Of a DNA stretch of 40,818 bases, positions 16,442-24,517 are shown piece after piece. Origin of the DNA: Spirochaetaceae bacterium (GTDB taxonomy: Bacteria; Spirochaetota; Spirochaetia; DSM-27196; Alkalispirochaetaceae); NCBI GenBank assembly GCA_007695175.1, contig REEH01000241.1, positions 1 to 40,818 on the forward strand, in the 5' to 3' direction. How positions within the stretch are numbered: the first letter of the stretch is position 1; every line of letters begins with the position of its first letter. A program made the translations under genes and the position numbers. The notes under the pieces were generated by a model that saw only the letters and a program-made list of their open reading frames with translations, was not told where the DNA came from and did not search any database.

Positions 16442-17911
16442 TTAACTCCGGGAATAGTTTATCGGCTCCCGCACCATGGAGACGTCATGAACATGACTCT
16501 CCGCGAGACCCGCGGCGGTAATCTTAACGAAGTTGCGGTATTGCCGCAATTGCGCCAGATCCCTGCAGCCACAGTAACCCATGCCTTTTCGCAGGCCCGT
16601 GATGAGCTGGTGGAGATACGGTTTGAGTTCTCCCTTGTAGGGGACCCGTCCCTCAATTCCCTCCGGCACCGGTTCCTCCCCTTCCGCCACGTTATAGCGA
16701 TCCGCCCCGCCCCTTCTCATCGCCGCCAGGGATCCCATGCCGCGGTAGGATTTGAATATGCGCCCCTCGTAGAGAAACTCCTTTCCGGGAGCCTCCTTCA
16801 GACCGGCGAAAAGGCTGCCCACCATTATGGCGTGTGCCCCCGCGGCTATCGCTTTGGTGAGGTCGCCGGAAAACTTGATTCCCCCGTCGGCGATGATCGG
16901 AATACTCCGGTCCCGCGCCACGTCCACCGCATCCATCACGGCGGAGAGCTGGGGTACGCCCACACCCGCTACGATGCGCGTCGTGCATATTGACCCGGGG
17001 CCTACGCCCACTTTCACGATATCCGCTCCCGCATCAATGAGTCGGGCCGTCCCTTCTCCGGTGGCCACGTTCCCGCCGACCACCGGCACGTTCGGGACGA
17101 TACTCTTGATCCTGCGTATCGTTTCCAGAACATTCCGGGAGTCACCGTGAGCGGTATCCACAACGATAAAGTCGACCATCGCCTCCACCAGAAGCTCCAG
17201 ACGGTCATCGGTGTCCACCGGAGCGACGGCGGCGCCCACCAGGAGCCGACCGGAGCTGTCCGTCGCGGCGTTGGGAAACTGGCTGTGTTTTTCCATATCC
17301 TTTACGGTGATGAGTCCCGTCAGTGAACCCGCACTGTCGACGACGGGAAGTTTTTCGATCTTGTATTCGTTGAATTTCGCTTTTGCGCTGTCAATGGTGG
17401 GTGTTCCCACTTCGGCGATCGGGTCACGAGTCATCACATCCCGAACGAGCTGCTGGTTGTCCGGAGCAAAACGCAGGTCCCGACTGGTGATGATTCCTAC
17501 CAGCCGATCGTTTTCTATCACCGGAAGGCCCGATATGCTGTAGAAGTCAACCACTTCCCGGACATCACCAATCGTCTGGTCGGGCCCGACCGTGACGGGG
17601 TCGCGTATTATCCAGTTGAGATGCCGTTTGACCGCGCTCACCTGTTGAGCCTGTTCCGTTGGCGACATGTTGCGGTGAATCACGCCCACCCCTCCCTCAA
17701 GAGCGAGCGCTATGGCCAGTTCCTGCTCCGTTACCGTATCCATCGCTGCAGAGATGATCGGTATATTCAACTTGATACCTGGAGCGAGGGAAACACCCAC
17801 GTCCGTCTCTCCGGGAAGAATTGTCGAATGGCCCGGCTGGAGGAGAACGTCGTCGTAACTGTATTTTTCGACAAGCCCGCGGGGCTGTCCCGTTTCGTTT
17901 TTAGCGTCCAT
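16442..17911 (-). CDS. guaB: IMP dehydrogenase
   Basis: 489 residues from ATG 17911. It oxidises IMP to XMP with NAD, the rate-setting step to GMP. Family elements: [17 protein letters not shown] near the start, two CBS repeats (about 95-205; [14 protein letters not shown] and [20 protein letters not shown]), the catalytic loop [18 protein letters not shown] with its cysteine, and the flap [12 protein letters not shown] longer reading frame extends upstream, but ATG 17911 matches the family N-terminus. No ribosome binding site lies at normal distance; a -10 box (CATACT) ends 5 nt before the ATG. It leads the guaB-purA-guaA operon. Confidence 0.97.
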   Translation of the reverse strand: MDAKNETGQPRGLVEKYSYDDVLLQPGHSTILPGETDVGVSLAPGIKLNIPIISAAMDTVTEQELAIALALEGGVGVIHRNMSPTEQAQQVSAVKRHLNWIIRDPVTVGPDQTIGDVREVVDFYSISGLPVIENDRLVGIITSRDLRFAPDNQQLVRDVMTRDPIAEVGTPTIDSAKAKFNEYKIEKLPVVDSAGSLTGLITVKDMEKHSQFPNAATDSSGRLLVGAAVAPVDTDDRLELLVEAMVDFIVVDTAHGDSRNVLETIRRIKSIVPNVPVVGGNVATGEGTARLIDAGADIVKVGVGPGSICTTRIVAGVGVPQLSAVMDAVDVARDRSIPIIADGGIKFSGDLTKAIAAGAHAIMVGSLFAGLKEAPGKEFLYEGRIFKSYRGMGSLAAMRRGGADRYNVAEGEEPVPEGIEGRVPYKGELKPYLHQLITGLRKGMGYCGCRDLAQLRQYRNFVKITAAGLAESHVHDVSMVREPINYSRS

Positions 17912-17916
17912 ACACC

Positions 17917-17946
17917 AGTATGACGATAATGACCTCCCATTGTCCA
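17917..17946 (-). promoter_or_regulatory. Probable guaB promoter, overlapping the divergent promoter
   Basis: On the minus strand TGGACA (17946-17941), an 18-bp spacer and CATACT (17922-17917) precede the guaB ATG by 5 nt. An alternative pair TTGTGC-N17-GACAAT (17967-17939) would give a 21-nt leader without a ribosome binding site. Its -35 box coincides with that of the plus-strand promoter. Confidence 0.5.
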
Positions 17947-17968
17947 CCGGCGTGTAATGTGGCACAAT
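17940..17968 (+). promoter_or_regulatory. Promoter of the divergent lipoprotein gene
   Basis: TTGTCC (17940-17945), a 17-bp spacer and CACAAT (17963-17968). The ATG at 17977 begins 8 nt after the -10 box, near the expected transcription start, with no ribosome binding site. Confidence 0.5.
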
Positions 17969-17976
17969 CGGGGTCT

Positions 17977-19581
17977 ATGATTGGTTGTCTGCGCACGTCC
18001 GGAACTGTCCCATGCGGGAAGGTTACCGGGCTGTCCTCGCTCCTTGCGGTCCTGCTGCTTCTCTCTCTCCTTGCGTCCTGTGCCGATTCGTCGGAGCCAC
18101 GCGTTGTTGAAGCCCCTGCGGGCGGTACGATAGTTCCCGTTGCTCCTGAGGGTATAGTCCTTGCCAGGATGGAGACACCCTTCGTCTCTATTCAGACGGA
18201 GGAGGAATCGACGGCTCTTCGCGTGCAGCTGCCGGATGAGTATATCGTTCTGGCCACGTACAGCGTGAACCTCGATCTGGACGATGCGGAGGAACAGATA
18301 ATCGTGGCCAAACATCGGGAGGATCCATCGGACCGGATCCGGCTCCTGATAGCCGATTTTGATCCGCTTCGCAATACGTACCGGGTTACCTGGGAGGGAG
18401 AGACCTACGCCACGGGAGTCCGCTCCTTTTCCGTGCATACCCAGGATGTGATCGGTGACCACCAGGACGAGATCATTGGAGTCGGCATCGACAACGAGGG
18501 CAATCAGACCACCAACGTTTTCCGCCGGCGTTCGACTGGTTCGGGCTCGACTGCCCTCTCCTACCGGGAGATATTTGCGGGATTCGCCGACGGGAGCATC
18601 GAGATAGTGGAGGAACGCCGTTCCGAAGCGTACCGGACGCTCCAGAGTTCCGGTCAAAGCTTCCCGATTGTCGCGTATCATCGCAACGAGGAATCGGATA
18701 ATCCGCTCGATCTTCTCCGTTCCGAATACCGGTGGAGCGCGGACCAGGAGCGGTACGTGCTCGCTGCCACGACCGAGCTCGCCGGAGGCGATGTGGAGCA
18801 GGAGCAGCTCCGTGCGCTCTACGATGCGGACGCGGCGACTATGGAGGCGTTTCTGCAGGGGCCATGGTTCCGCAGTACCGGCGAGAACGCCTCTCCGGGT
18901 GTAGAACTTGCGCTGTTTGATCCCGACGGGGAGGAGCTGATTCTCTTCCACGGAGATGCGCAGGAGCGATACCAGTGGCTCAACTCGTACAAGACGATCT
19001 ACGGCGGCGGCCCCGGCCTCTGGGTAAACCTGCGAAATCAGGTTCTGCGGACGGTACGCAAACAACTATCCGTGACGGTTCTGGGTCTGGATTCGATCCG
19101 GATTTCCGTGGATGGAGCGGAGTACTGGAACGGTCGGTACCAGCGCATGACCCAGGGAATACAGGAGAGCGTGATCCGCCGTCACGAAATCGGAAGGCCT
19201 GATTTTACTCTGCAGGGAGTGTATCGCAACGAGAACGACGAAGAGCTGCTCTTTGAGGAACCTTATTTCCGTTTTCGCGCGGCCGAGTTTGACTGGAGTG
19301 GCGGGTACAATGTGATCGCCCTGAGCAAGCCCGTCCTGGAGATGAAGGTCGTGGACGCCCGCGGGTCCGCTCCCTCCTCGGATATCCCCCGTTCCGTTCC
19401 GGTTCAGAACGGAAGTTTCAATGTCCGGTTCCTGCTTGACTATTCCGAGCAGCACTCGGAAGACCGCATCGTGCGAAGGCTCGCACTACAGCCCGCGCGG
19501 GTGACGGTGGACGGAATCGAGCCGACCGGGGACGATCGGATTGTTCTGGAACAGGTAGAGGATTTCCTGATCAGCGAGTAG
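17977..19581 (+). CDS. Large lipoprotein of unknown function (spirochaete type)
   Basis: 534 residues from ATG 17977. A long basic n-region and a hydrophobic run end in LLSLLASC, a lipobox-like motif with Cys34. The mature part contains an acidic segment (LDLDDAEEQIIVAKH) and a VIGDHQDEIIGVGIDNEGN segment resembling FG-GAP/integrin-type calcium loops, then long beta-rich stretches. It may belong to a lineage-specific lipoprotein family related to treponemal pallilysin-type adhesins; I hold this only as a weak suggestion, because no HExxH motif is visible. The stop lies 11 bp inside the convergent SPOR gene. An in-frame ATG at 17920 is rejected because it precedes the predicted promoter. Confidence 0.75.
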   Translation: MIGCLRTSGTVPCGKVTGLSSLLAVLLLLSLLASCADSSEPRVVEAPAGGTIVPVAPEGIVLARMETPFVSIQTEEESTALRVQLPDEYIVLATYSVNLDLDDAEEQIIVAKHREDPSDRIRLLIADFDPLRNTYRVTWEGETYATGVRSFSVHTQDVIGDHQDEIIGVGIDNEGNQTTNVFRRRSTGSGSTALSYREIFAGFADGSIEIVEERRSEAYRTLQSSGQSFPIVAYHRNEESDNPLDLLRSEYRWSADQERYVLAATTELAGGDVEQEQLRALYDADAATMEAFLQGPWFRSTGENASPGVELALFDPDGEELILFHGDAQERYQWLNSYKTIYGGGPGLWVNLRNQVLRTVRKQLSVTVLGLDSIRISVDGAEYWNGRYQRMTQGIQESVIRRHEIGRPDFTLQGVYRNENDEELLFEEPYFRFRAAEFDWSGGYNVIALSKPVLEMKVVDARGSAPSSDIPRSVPVQNGSFNVRFLLDYSEQHSEDRIVRRLALQPARVTVDGIEPTGDDRIVLEQVEDFLISE

Positions 19582-20647
19582 AAAAAACGAGGAAACCCTC
19601 AAAGCCTTCCTCCTTGAGACGGACGATGACACTCTGTGCGTCCGCCACGCCCGCTCCCTCCTCCACGGGTATCAGTACCCGGTAAAAGGTGCCTGACTCC
19701 GTTTCTACGGGACTGACGATAGCGGAGAATCCGATATCTCCGATGTCGCGTACCATGTAGCGTGCGTTCTCGGGATCCCGGAAACTCCCGGTCTGAATGC
19801 CCTTGAGGATGGGCTGGTCGGTGCTGATCGGTTCCTCCGCTTTGGTTTCTGCCTCGGTCCTCTGCACTGGAGCTGGTGCCGGCGGTGCGGATGAACGTTC
19901 TCCCGCACCGCCCAGGATTCTCGTGGGACCGGGAAAATGGACGATGCGGGGAGGCCCGGTATCATCCTCCGGGCCAGGTGCGGAAAGCATTGACTCGGGA
20001 GAGAGCGAGAACTCCTCCTGCAGCATTTCGGCACTCCATTCCTGGAGTGTCTCGCTGGAAGCCGCCTGGGCTACCTCGTAGAGCAGATACAGGGATTGTA
20101 CGTCGTTGACCTGCCCCGTCAGTGAACGGGCGTGCCGCAGAGCCCGGTCGGTTTCTCCTTCCAGGAGGTATGCCCTGGTCCGCAGGACGGCGGCGGAGCG
20201 CTGTGTCGCCCGGTCCGGGGCATTGCCGATCACCTTTGTCAGAAGAGGGATCGCCTCGCTCGTCCGACCCAGTTCCATCAATACCGCCGCATGATCGAGC
20301 ATCGCTTCCACGAGGTTCGGGTCCTCCCGCACCGCTTCCCCGTACCAGTGGGAAGCGCGGGAAAAGCGGTTGGCCGTTTCCAGGACGCGGCCCGTGGCGT
20401 GCAGAATTCTCCCCCGGCGCTCGCGCTCACTCACATCGGGCAGATACTTCTCCACCGTGTCCTCCAACTCTCCCAGGGAGGGGGCCAGAAGGATGGATCG
20501 AAGGAGAATGCTCCCGAACTGCGGGCTCTGCCTGTTTCCTTCCATCCACTCTAGCGCTTCACCCCAGGATGATATCTCCTGGGCGGGGAGCGCGAGGGCG
20601 AGCAGCAGGCCCAGGCTCGTGAGAGACAGTCTCCTGAACAGCATCAT
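19571..20647 (-). CDS. Exported TPR protein with C-terminal SPOR domain
   Basis: 358 residues. Signal peptide at 1-22 (LSLTSLGLLLALALPAQE), a helical TPR-like region at about 30-210 (repeats such as ASHWYGEAVREDPNLVEAML and EAIPLLTKVIGNAPD), a Pro/Glu-rich linker at about 215-280, and a C-terminal SPOR domain at about 285-357 (LKGIQTGSFRDPENARYMVRD... YRVLIPVEEG... LKEEGFEGFLVFS). SPOR domains bind denuded septal peptidoglycan, so a cell-wall or division-site role is likely. ATG at 20647 overlaps the lapA-like gene by 4 bp (ATGA). The 3' end overlaps the convergent lipoprotein gene by 11 bp. Confidence 0.85.
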   Translation of the reverse strand: MMLFRRLSLTSLGLLLALALPAQEISSWGEALEWMEGNRQSPQFGSILLRSILLAPSLGELEDTVEKYLPDVSERERRGRILHATGRVLETANRFSRASHWYGEAVREDPNLVEAMLDHAAVLMELGRTSEAIPLLTKVIGNAPDRATQRSAAVLRTRAYLLEGETDRALRHARSLTGQVNDVQSLYLLYEVAQAASSETLQEWSAEMLQEEFSLSPESMLSAPGPEDDTGPPRIVHFPGPTRILGGAGERSSAPPAPAPVQRTEAETKAEEPISTDQPILKGIQTGSFRDPENARYMVRDIGDIGFSAIVSPVETESGTFYRVLIPVEEGAGVADAQSVIVRLKEEGFEGFLVFSTR

Positions 20648-20967
20648 TGTTCCGTTGATGAGGGCAGTTTCTTTGCCGCCTTGAGTTCCTTCCGGTGTTC
20701 CCGTTCCGCCTTCTTTTCCTCCTTGAGTCGTCGTCGTTCTTCCCGCCGTTCCGATCGCGCCCGGGTTTTCCGGGAGGAACTCTGCATCACCACGGGCACC
20801 GCCACGGCGACGCCGACAAAGAACGCCACGAAGAGACTCATGAAGACAGGGACATCCTCAAACGTCACGAAGCCGATCGAAATATCCGAAGCATTTCCCA
20901 GATTGAGCCCTACAAAGGCGAGAATAATTCCCAGCAGGACAAGATACAGTAACAGTTTCCACGGCAT
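20644..20967 (-). CDS. LapA-like (DUF1049) small membrane protein
   Basis: 107 residues. Two membrane segments (about 4-24 and 41-61) flank a short loop with GNASDISIGFVTFEDVPV, then a strongly charged C-terminal tail (SERREERRRLKEEKKAEREH) that is probably a cytoplasmic coiled coil. The hydrophobic hairpin and length fit the LapA/LptM-region family DUF1049; in enterobacteria LapA works with LapB in controlling lipopolysaccharide synthesis, but no LapB-type TPR protein with rubredoxin site is next to it. ATG at 20967 has AAAGGAG about 9 nt upstream. It precedes the TPR-SPOR gene with a 4-bp overlap. Confidence 0.75.
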   Translation of the reverse strand: MPWKLLLYLVLLGIILAFVGLNLGNASDISIGFVTFEDVPVFMSLFVAFFVGVAVAVPVVMQSSSRKTRARSERREERRRLKEEKKAEREHRKELKAAKKLPSSTEQ

Positions 20968-20998
20968 TGGAGCTCCTTTCCCGTTGCCTCTCGTATTC

Positions 20999-21027
20999 AG
21001 TATACCACACCGATCAGTGACGAAAAC
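20999..21027 (-). promoter_or_regulatory. Possible promoter of the lapA-like/SPOR pair
   Basis: A good -10 box TATACT (21004-20999, minus strand) lies 31 nt before the ATG, but the hexamer 17 bp upstream (GTTTTC) is a poor -35. It overlaps the end of the purH C-terminal gene. Confidence 0.35.
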
Positions 21028-22255
21028 TGCGCTGTCCCGTGAACGCCATGGTCGCGCCGTATTCGTTGCACGCCTGAATCACCTCATGGTCGCGCATTGC
21101 GCCGCCCGGCTGCAGTATCGCCGCCACCCCCTCCCGCAGTCCAACCTCGGCGCCGTCCCGGAAGGGAAAGAAAGCGTCCGAAACCATGGTTGCCCCGGGC
21201 AGGCCACCCTTATCCCGGGCTGACGCGTCATGGAATGCGGCCCCTTCCCGGGGGTCATCGATTTCTTCGATTCCGCGACCCGTCGCTTCAAAGGCGAGGC
21301 GGTCCGCATACTTCCAGTACGCCTTGTCCCGGGCGATGCGCGCAACCCCGACCCGGTCCTGCTCACCGGTACCGATTGCCACGGTACATTCATCGCGTAC
21401 ATAGATCACGGAGTTGCTCGTCACTCCGCTTTCCACCAGCCATCCGAAGCGCATGTCTCTCCGCTCCGCAGCGGTCGGTTCGCGGTTGATCCGGTAATCG
21501 CCCCCCTTGTACTCCACGGCAGCCGGTGCGAGTTCCTCATCGGAAAGGATTTTCGGTGTAAAGGACCACTGTGCGACGAGTCCACCGTCCATGAGACTGC
21601 GAAAATCGACGAAACGGGCGCCAACGTACTCCTGCAGGCGCTGCATGTTTCCTATCTTCAGGACACGCAGATTCTTCTTTTTCGCGAAGACCCGGAGTGC
21701 TCCCGGACTGTACTCGGGAGCGACCACCACCTCCGCGTAGGAAGCGGTGATTTCCTCCGCCGTTTCCGGTCGGATCTCCTCGTTGATCGCAACGGTTCCC
21801 CCGAATGCGGCGATCCGGTCGGCCATGAGCGCCCGGCGGTACGCGTCGCCCTGGTCGGATCCGAGGGCCGCTCCGCTGGGGTTGTTGTGTTTCACGATAA
21901 CACAGGCAGGACGGTCGGAAAAATAACGCAGGATGTTGAGAGCCGCGTCCGCGTCGGTGATGTTTATCTTCCCCGGGTGCTTGCCGCTCTGGAGCAGATC
22001 CACCGCCGACGCGAGGCCCCGTCCGGGAGCGATCTGCGATACCTCGCCCAGAACGAGATTGCCCCCCACCAGCTGGTACAGCGCCGCCTGCTGGTCGGGA
22101 TTCTCCCCGTACCGAAGGCCCCGGCGCTCACCCTCCACCTCCCACGTGACTTTGCGGTAAAGAAGCGTCTGCCGTTCCCCCCGGGAACGGAACGATACTT
22201 CCAGGTCCTCCGGAAAGTCGTCCTGGTTGATCTCCCTGTACATTGTCCTGCTCAC
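21014..22255 (-). CDS. purH: AICAR transformylase (C-terminal half of PurH as a separate gene)
   Basis: 413 residues from GTG 22255. This is the formyltransferase part of PurH: LRYGENPDQQAALYQ opens the domain, CVIVKHNNPSGAALG carries the catalytic Lys-His pair, and DAFFPFRDGAEVGLREGVAAILQPGGAMRDHEVIQACNE and MAFTGQRSFRH close it. It transfers the formyl group of 10-formyl-tetrahydrofolate to AICAR. GTG 22255 overlaps the upstream cyclohydrolase stop as GTGA and has GGGGAGG about 8 nt upstream; ATG 22243 is the alternative. In most bacteria the two domains are fused, so the clean split is unusual. Confidence 0.92.
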   Translation of the reverse strand: MSRTMYREINQDDFPEDLEVSFRSRGERQTLLYRKVTWEVEGERRGLRYGENPDQQAALYQLVGGNLVLGEVSQIAPGRGLASAVDLLQSGKHPGKINITDADAALNILRYFSDRPACVIVKHNNPSGAALGSDQGDAYRRALMADRIAAFGGTVAINEEIRPETAEEITASYAEVVVAPEYSPGALRVFAKKKNLRVLKIGNMQRLQEYVGARFVDFRSLMDGGLVAQWSFTPKILSDEELAPAAVEYKGGDYRINREPTAAERRDMRFGWLVESGVTSNSVIYVRDECTVAIGTGEQDRVGVARIARDKAYWKYADRLAFEATGRGIEEIDDPREGAAFHDASARDKGGLPGATMVSDAFFPFRDGAEVGLREGVAAILQPGGAMRDHEVIQACNEYGATMAFTGQRSFRH

Positions 22256-22968
22256 CGCCTGTCCTCCCCGCTTTGATCGTCTTCCGTGTTGTAGAGCGTG
22301 TACAGATCCGTCTCCTCTGCTGCACGGGCCAGATGGTCGGCAATTGCTGCCTCGTAGTCCGCGGTATAGCGAAAGGCCTTTGTCGCCATGGCGAGACGAA
22401 AGCCGAGCGTCGTCGCCCCCCTGTGCGTGCCCAGTGTATCCAGTACGGACCGGTAGTCCGGGGGCCGGCACAGGGTCAGTACACGCAGGAAGTTCTTGGC
22501 GGAAGCCCGCACCATGGTGGGACCGCCGATATCGACGTTGGTACGCAGATCCTCCAGGGTCGCGTTTCCGGTACCGGCGGTGGCCTCAAAGGGATAAAAG
22601 GAGCAGACGGTCATATCGAAGGGAATCGACCCCGTTCTCCGCAGGTCGGTCTGATGGTCCTCATTGAACTGTTCGCTGAGCAACCCGAGATACACGCGGT
22701 AGTCGAGAGTCTTGACCAGCCCTCCCTGCATTTCGGGCTGTCCCGTATAGGACGATATGGAACGAACGCAATCTTCGCTCCGGTTCGCTTTCCTTGCGAG
22801 CTCCCGCAGCATTGTACAGGTGCCGCCGGTGGAGTAAATCGTCACGTCCGGTATCAGCTCCCAGAGCTCCCGGATGAAAGGCTCCAGACCGCTCTTGTCC
22901 GCCACGCTGACGAGTGCGTTCCTGACGTATACCAGGTCCGCTGTGCGATTCACACGATTGAGTTGCAT
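22252..22968 (-). CDS. purH: IMP cyclohydrolase (N-terminal half of PurH as a separate gene)
   Basis: 238 residues from ATG 22968. The MGS-like fold is recognised by ALVSVADKSGLEPFIREL, YSTGGTCTMLREL, the PEMQGGLVKTLDYRVYLGLL block and FDMTVCSFYPFEA, followed by VDIGGPTMVRASAKN. It closes formyl-AICAR to IMP. GGAG lies 4 nt before the ATG; the start overlaps the folE2 3' end by 19 bp. The stop is a genuine TGA followed by a coupled downstream gene rather than an obvious frameshift, because the second gene has its own strong ribosome binding site. Confidence 0.92.
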   Translation of the reverse strand: MQLNRVNRTADLVYVRNALVSVADKSGLEPFIRELWELIPDVTIYSTGGTCTMLRELARKANRSEDCVRSISSYTGQPEMQGGLVKTLDYRVYLGLLSEQFNEDHQTDLRRTGSIPFDMTVCSFYPFEATAGTGNATLEDLRTNVDIGGPTMVRASAKNFLRVLTLCRPPDYRSVLDTLGTHRGATTLGFRLAMATKAFRYTADYEAAIADHLARAAEETDLYTLYNTEDDQSGEDRR

Positions 22969-23753
22969 GGTCTCTCCAGGGGGGGGCGCCCCCGTTCCAC
23001 GTACGCGTAGGCATCGTGGTTGTGAATACTCTCCTGGTTTGTCGCTTCCACGCTGAACCAGGGAAAGGAAAAATGCTCTTCCAGGGCGAGCGTAACACTC
23101 CGGACGAGATCCTCCACGAAGACGGGATGATCGTAGGCGTGTTCCGTGACGTATTTCTCGTCCACCCGCTTGAGCAGCGTGTAGAGACCCGCCGAAGCGT
23201 GCCCCTCCACAAGTTCGATCAGGTCCTCCATCCAGAAGAAATCCTTGACCTCCACCGTCACGGTGCAGATTCCGCGCTGGTTGTGGGCACCCCGGTCGCT
23301 GATCTCCCGGCTGCACGGACAGAGCGTTGTCACCGGAACGCCGACGGTGACAAAAAACTCACGCTGCTCATCGCTGCTTATTCCGCTGAAGGCGCAGTTG
23401 TACCTGAGGAAACTGGCCTGCCCGCTCACGGGGGCGTGTTTCTCCATGAAGTAGGGAAAGCGAAGGACTCCGAAGGCCCTCTCCGAGTCCAGGTAGTGCC
23501 GTACTTCATCGAGCATGTGCAGGAATCGGGGCATCCTGATATCGTCGGCATGGCGCTGGAAGACCTCGATAAAGCGGCTCATGTGCGTGCCCTTGTAGCT
23601 GTGCGGCAGGCTGGCGTAAAGATCGAGCTCAGCCACACTCTGCTGGGTCCTGTGATCCCTGTCGAGAACGGTAATGGGGTGGGAGACGTTTCTAACTCCC
23701 ACTTTATGGAGCGGAACCTGACGATCGTCGTTCATGTTCTGCACATCAACCAC
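22950..23753 (-). CDS. folE2: GTP cyclohydrolase FolE2 (type IB)
   Basis: 267 residues from GTG 23753. FolE2 makes dihydroneopterin triphosphate from GTP for folate, and can feed queuosine. The N-terminus VVDVQNMNDDRQVPLHKVGV matches the family, TTLCPCSREISDRGAHNQRG holds the metal-binding Cys and the conserved SDRGAHNQR, and LEEHFSFPWFSVEATNQESIHNHDAYA is the C-terminal block. The start is preceded by GGAG 7 nt upstream; a longer frame to 23780 is not needed. It is the first gene of folE2 - purH(N) - purH(C), linking folate supply to a folate-consuming purine step. Confidence 0.96.
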   Translation of the reverse strand: MVDVQNMNDDRQVPLHKVGVRNVSHPITVLDRDHRTQQSVAELDLYASLPHSYKGTHMSRFIEVFQRHADDIRMPRFLHMLDEVRHYLDSERAFGVLRFPYFMEKHAPVSGQASFLRYNCAFSGISSDEQREFFVTVGVPVTTLCPCSREISDRGAHNQRGICTVTVEVKDFFWMEDLIELVEGHASAGLYTLLKRVDEKYVTEHAYDHPVFVEDLVRSVTLALEEHFSFPWFSVEATNQESIHNHDAYAYVERGRPPLERPCNSIV

Positions 23754-23833
23754 GGTTGAACTCCTCCGGCGGTCCCGCAACTGGTATGGTCGAAAAAATC
23801 ATAACCCGGTCATTGTAGTGGAAAACCCCCGTG

Positions 23834-23862
23834 TTGTCAGGGTGTTGCCGGCGTGATAGTAT
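23834..23862 (+). promoter_or_regulatory. Sigma70 promoter of the barrel-like gene, start codon 6 nt after -10
   Basis: TTGTCA (23834-23839), a 17-bp spacer and TAGTAT (23857-23862) form a good promoter. The GTG at 23869 begins after six further bases, so the predicted transcript starts at or next to the start codon. An in-frame GTG at 23881 would leave a leader of about 12 nt, also without a ribosome binding site. Confidence 0.65.
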
Positions 23863-23868
23863 GCTCCC

Positions 23869-24495
23869 GTGATTTTCAACGTGAGAAAAGGACAACCTGC
23901 GGTAGCGGCGCTGATTCTGGCCGTTTTTTTTCTGATCCCGGCGACCAATGTCTTTACCCAGGACGCAGTAGAGGAATTTGAACCGACCTATGGACTGGGA
24001 GACCAGATGCTCTCGCTCAATCTGGGCCTCTTCATCCCGCTCTTTTACGCGGGCGGTCCCGACGGTATCAAGGACGCAAATCTCACGCTGGGGGGGACGG
24101 GCCACCTTCTCTGGAGCGCGTTCCTCTCCAACGAGCTTGCCCTCGGGGGGGAACTGGGAGGGATGTTTGCCTACACACCAAACAGGAACACGCTCTTCAT
24201 GATTCCCCTGGCGGCGCGGCTTACCTATTTTCTCCGGGCGTATCCCTTTGAGTTTCCCCTCTCCCTCGCGGCGGGGATGAACTTCAGCCGCTTCGGGGAG
24301 TCCTTCAAGATCGATCCGATACTCATTCCGGGGGTTGGATTCTACTGGAATATGAATACCGAGTGGGCCTTTGGCTTTGACGCCCGGTACTGGTGGGTCC
24401 CGCAGATCTATACGGGGCAGTCCGAGGTTCCCTCCTCGGAGAACCGTTTCGGGAACTTTCTTGCCACCACACTCTCGGTAATGTACCGGTTCTGA
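23869..24495 (+). CDS. Exported beta-barrel-like protein of unknown function
   Basis: 208 residues from GTG 23869 (204 from GTG 23881). A signal peptide (AALILAVFFLIPATNVFTQ) is followed by alternating amphipathic strands rich in aromatic and Gly residues (for example LNLGLFIPLFYAGG, LGGELGGMFAYTP, GFYWNMNTEWAFGFDARYWWV), and the chain ends in VMYRF, a terminal phenylalanine of the kind used as an outer-membrane assembly signal. An eight-stranded outer-membrane barrel is plausible. The next gene, a lipoprotein, starts 22 nt after its stop, so the two may work as a pair. No specific family recognised. Confidence 0.75.
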   Translation: MIFNVRKGQPAVAALILAVFFLIPATNVFTQDAVEEFEPTYGLGDQMLSLNLGLFIPLFYAGGPDGIKDANLTLGGTGHLLWSAFLSNELALGGELGGMFAYTPNRNTLFMIPLAARLTYFLRAYPFEFPLSLAAGMNFSRFGESFKIDPILIPGVGFYWNMNTEWAFGFDARYWWVPQIYTGQSEVPSSENRFGNFLATTLSVMYRF

Positions 24496-24517
24496 GGCCG
24501 GGAAGGAGTTGTTCACC

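Noticed and set aside
15506..16993. Plus-strand open frame opposite purA and guaB
   Set aside because: Covers two well-defined enzymes on the other strand and has no recognisable content.
17912..17965. Longer N-terminus for guaB
   Set aside because: The extra residues do not resemble IMP dehydrogenase and would cross the predicted promoter.
22240..22260. Frameshift or sequencing error making PurH look split
   Set aside because: The second gene has its own strong ribosome binding site and a GTGA overlap, typical of genuine coupled genes; a comparison with relatives would settle it.
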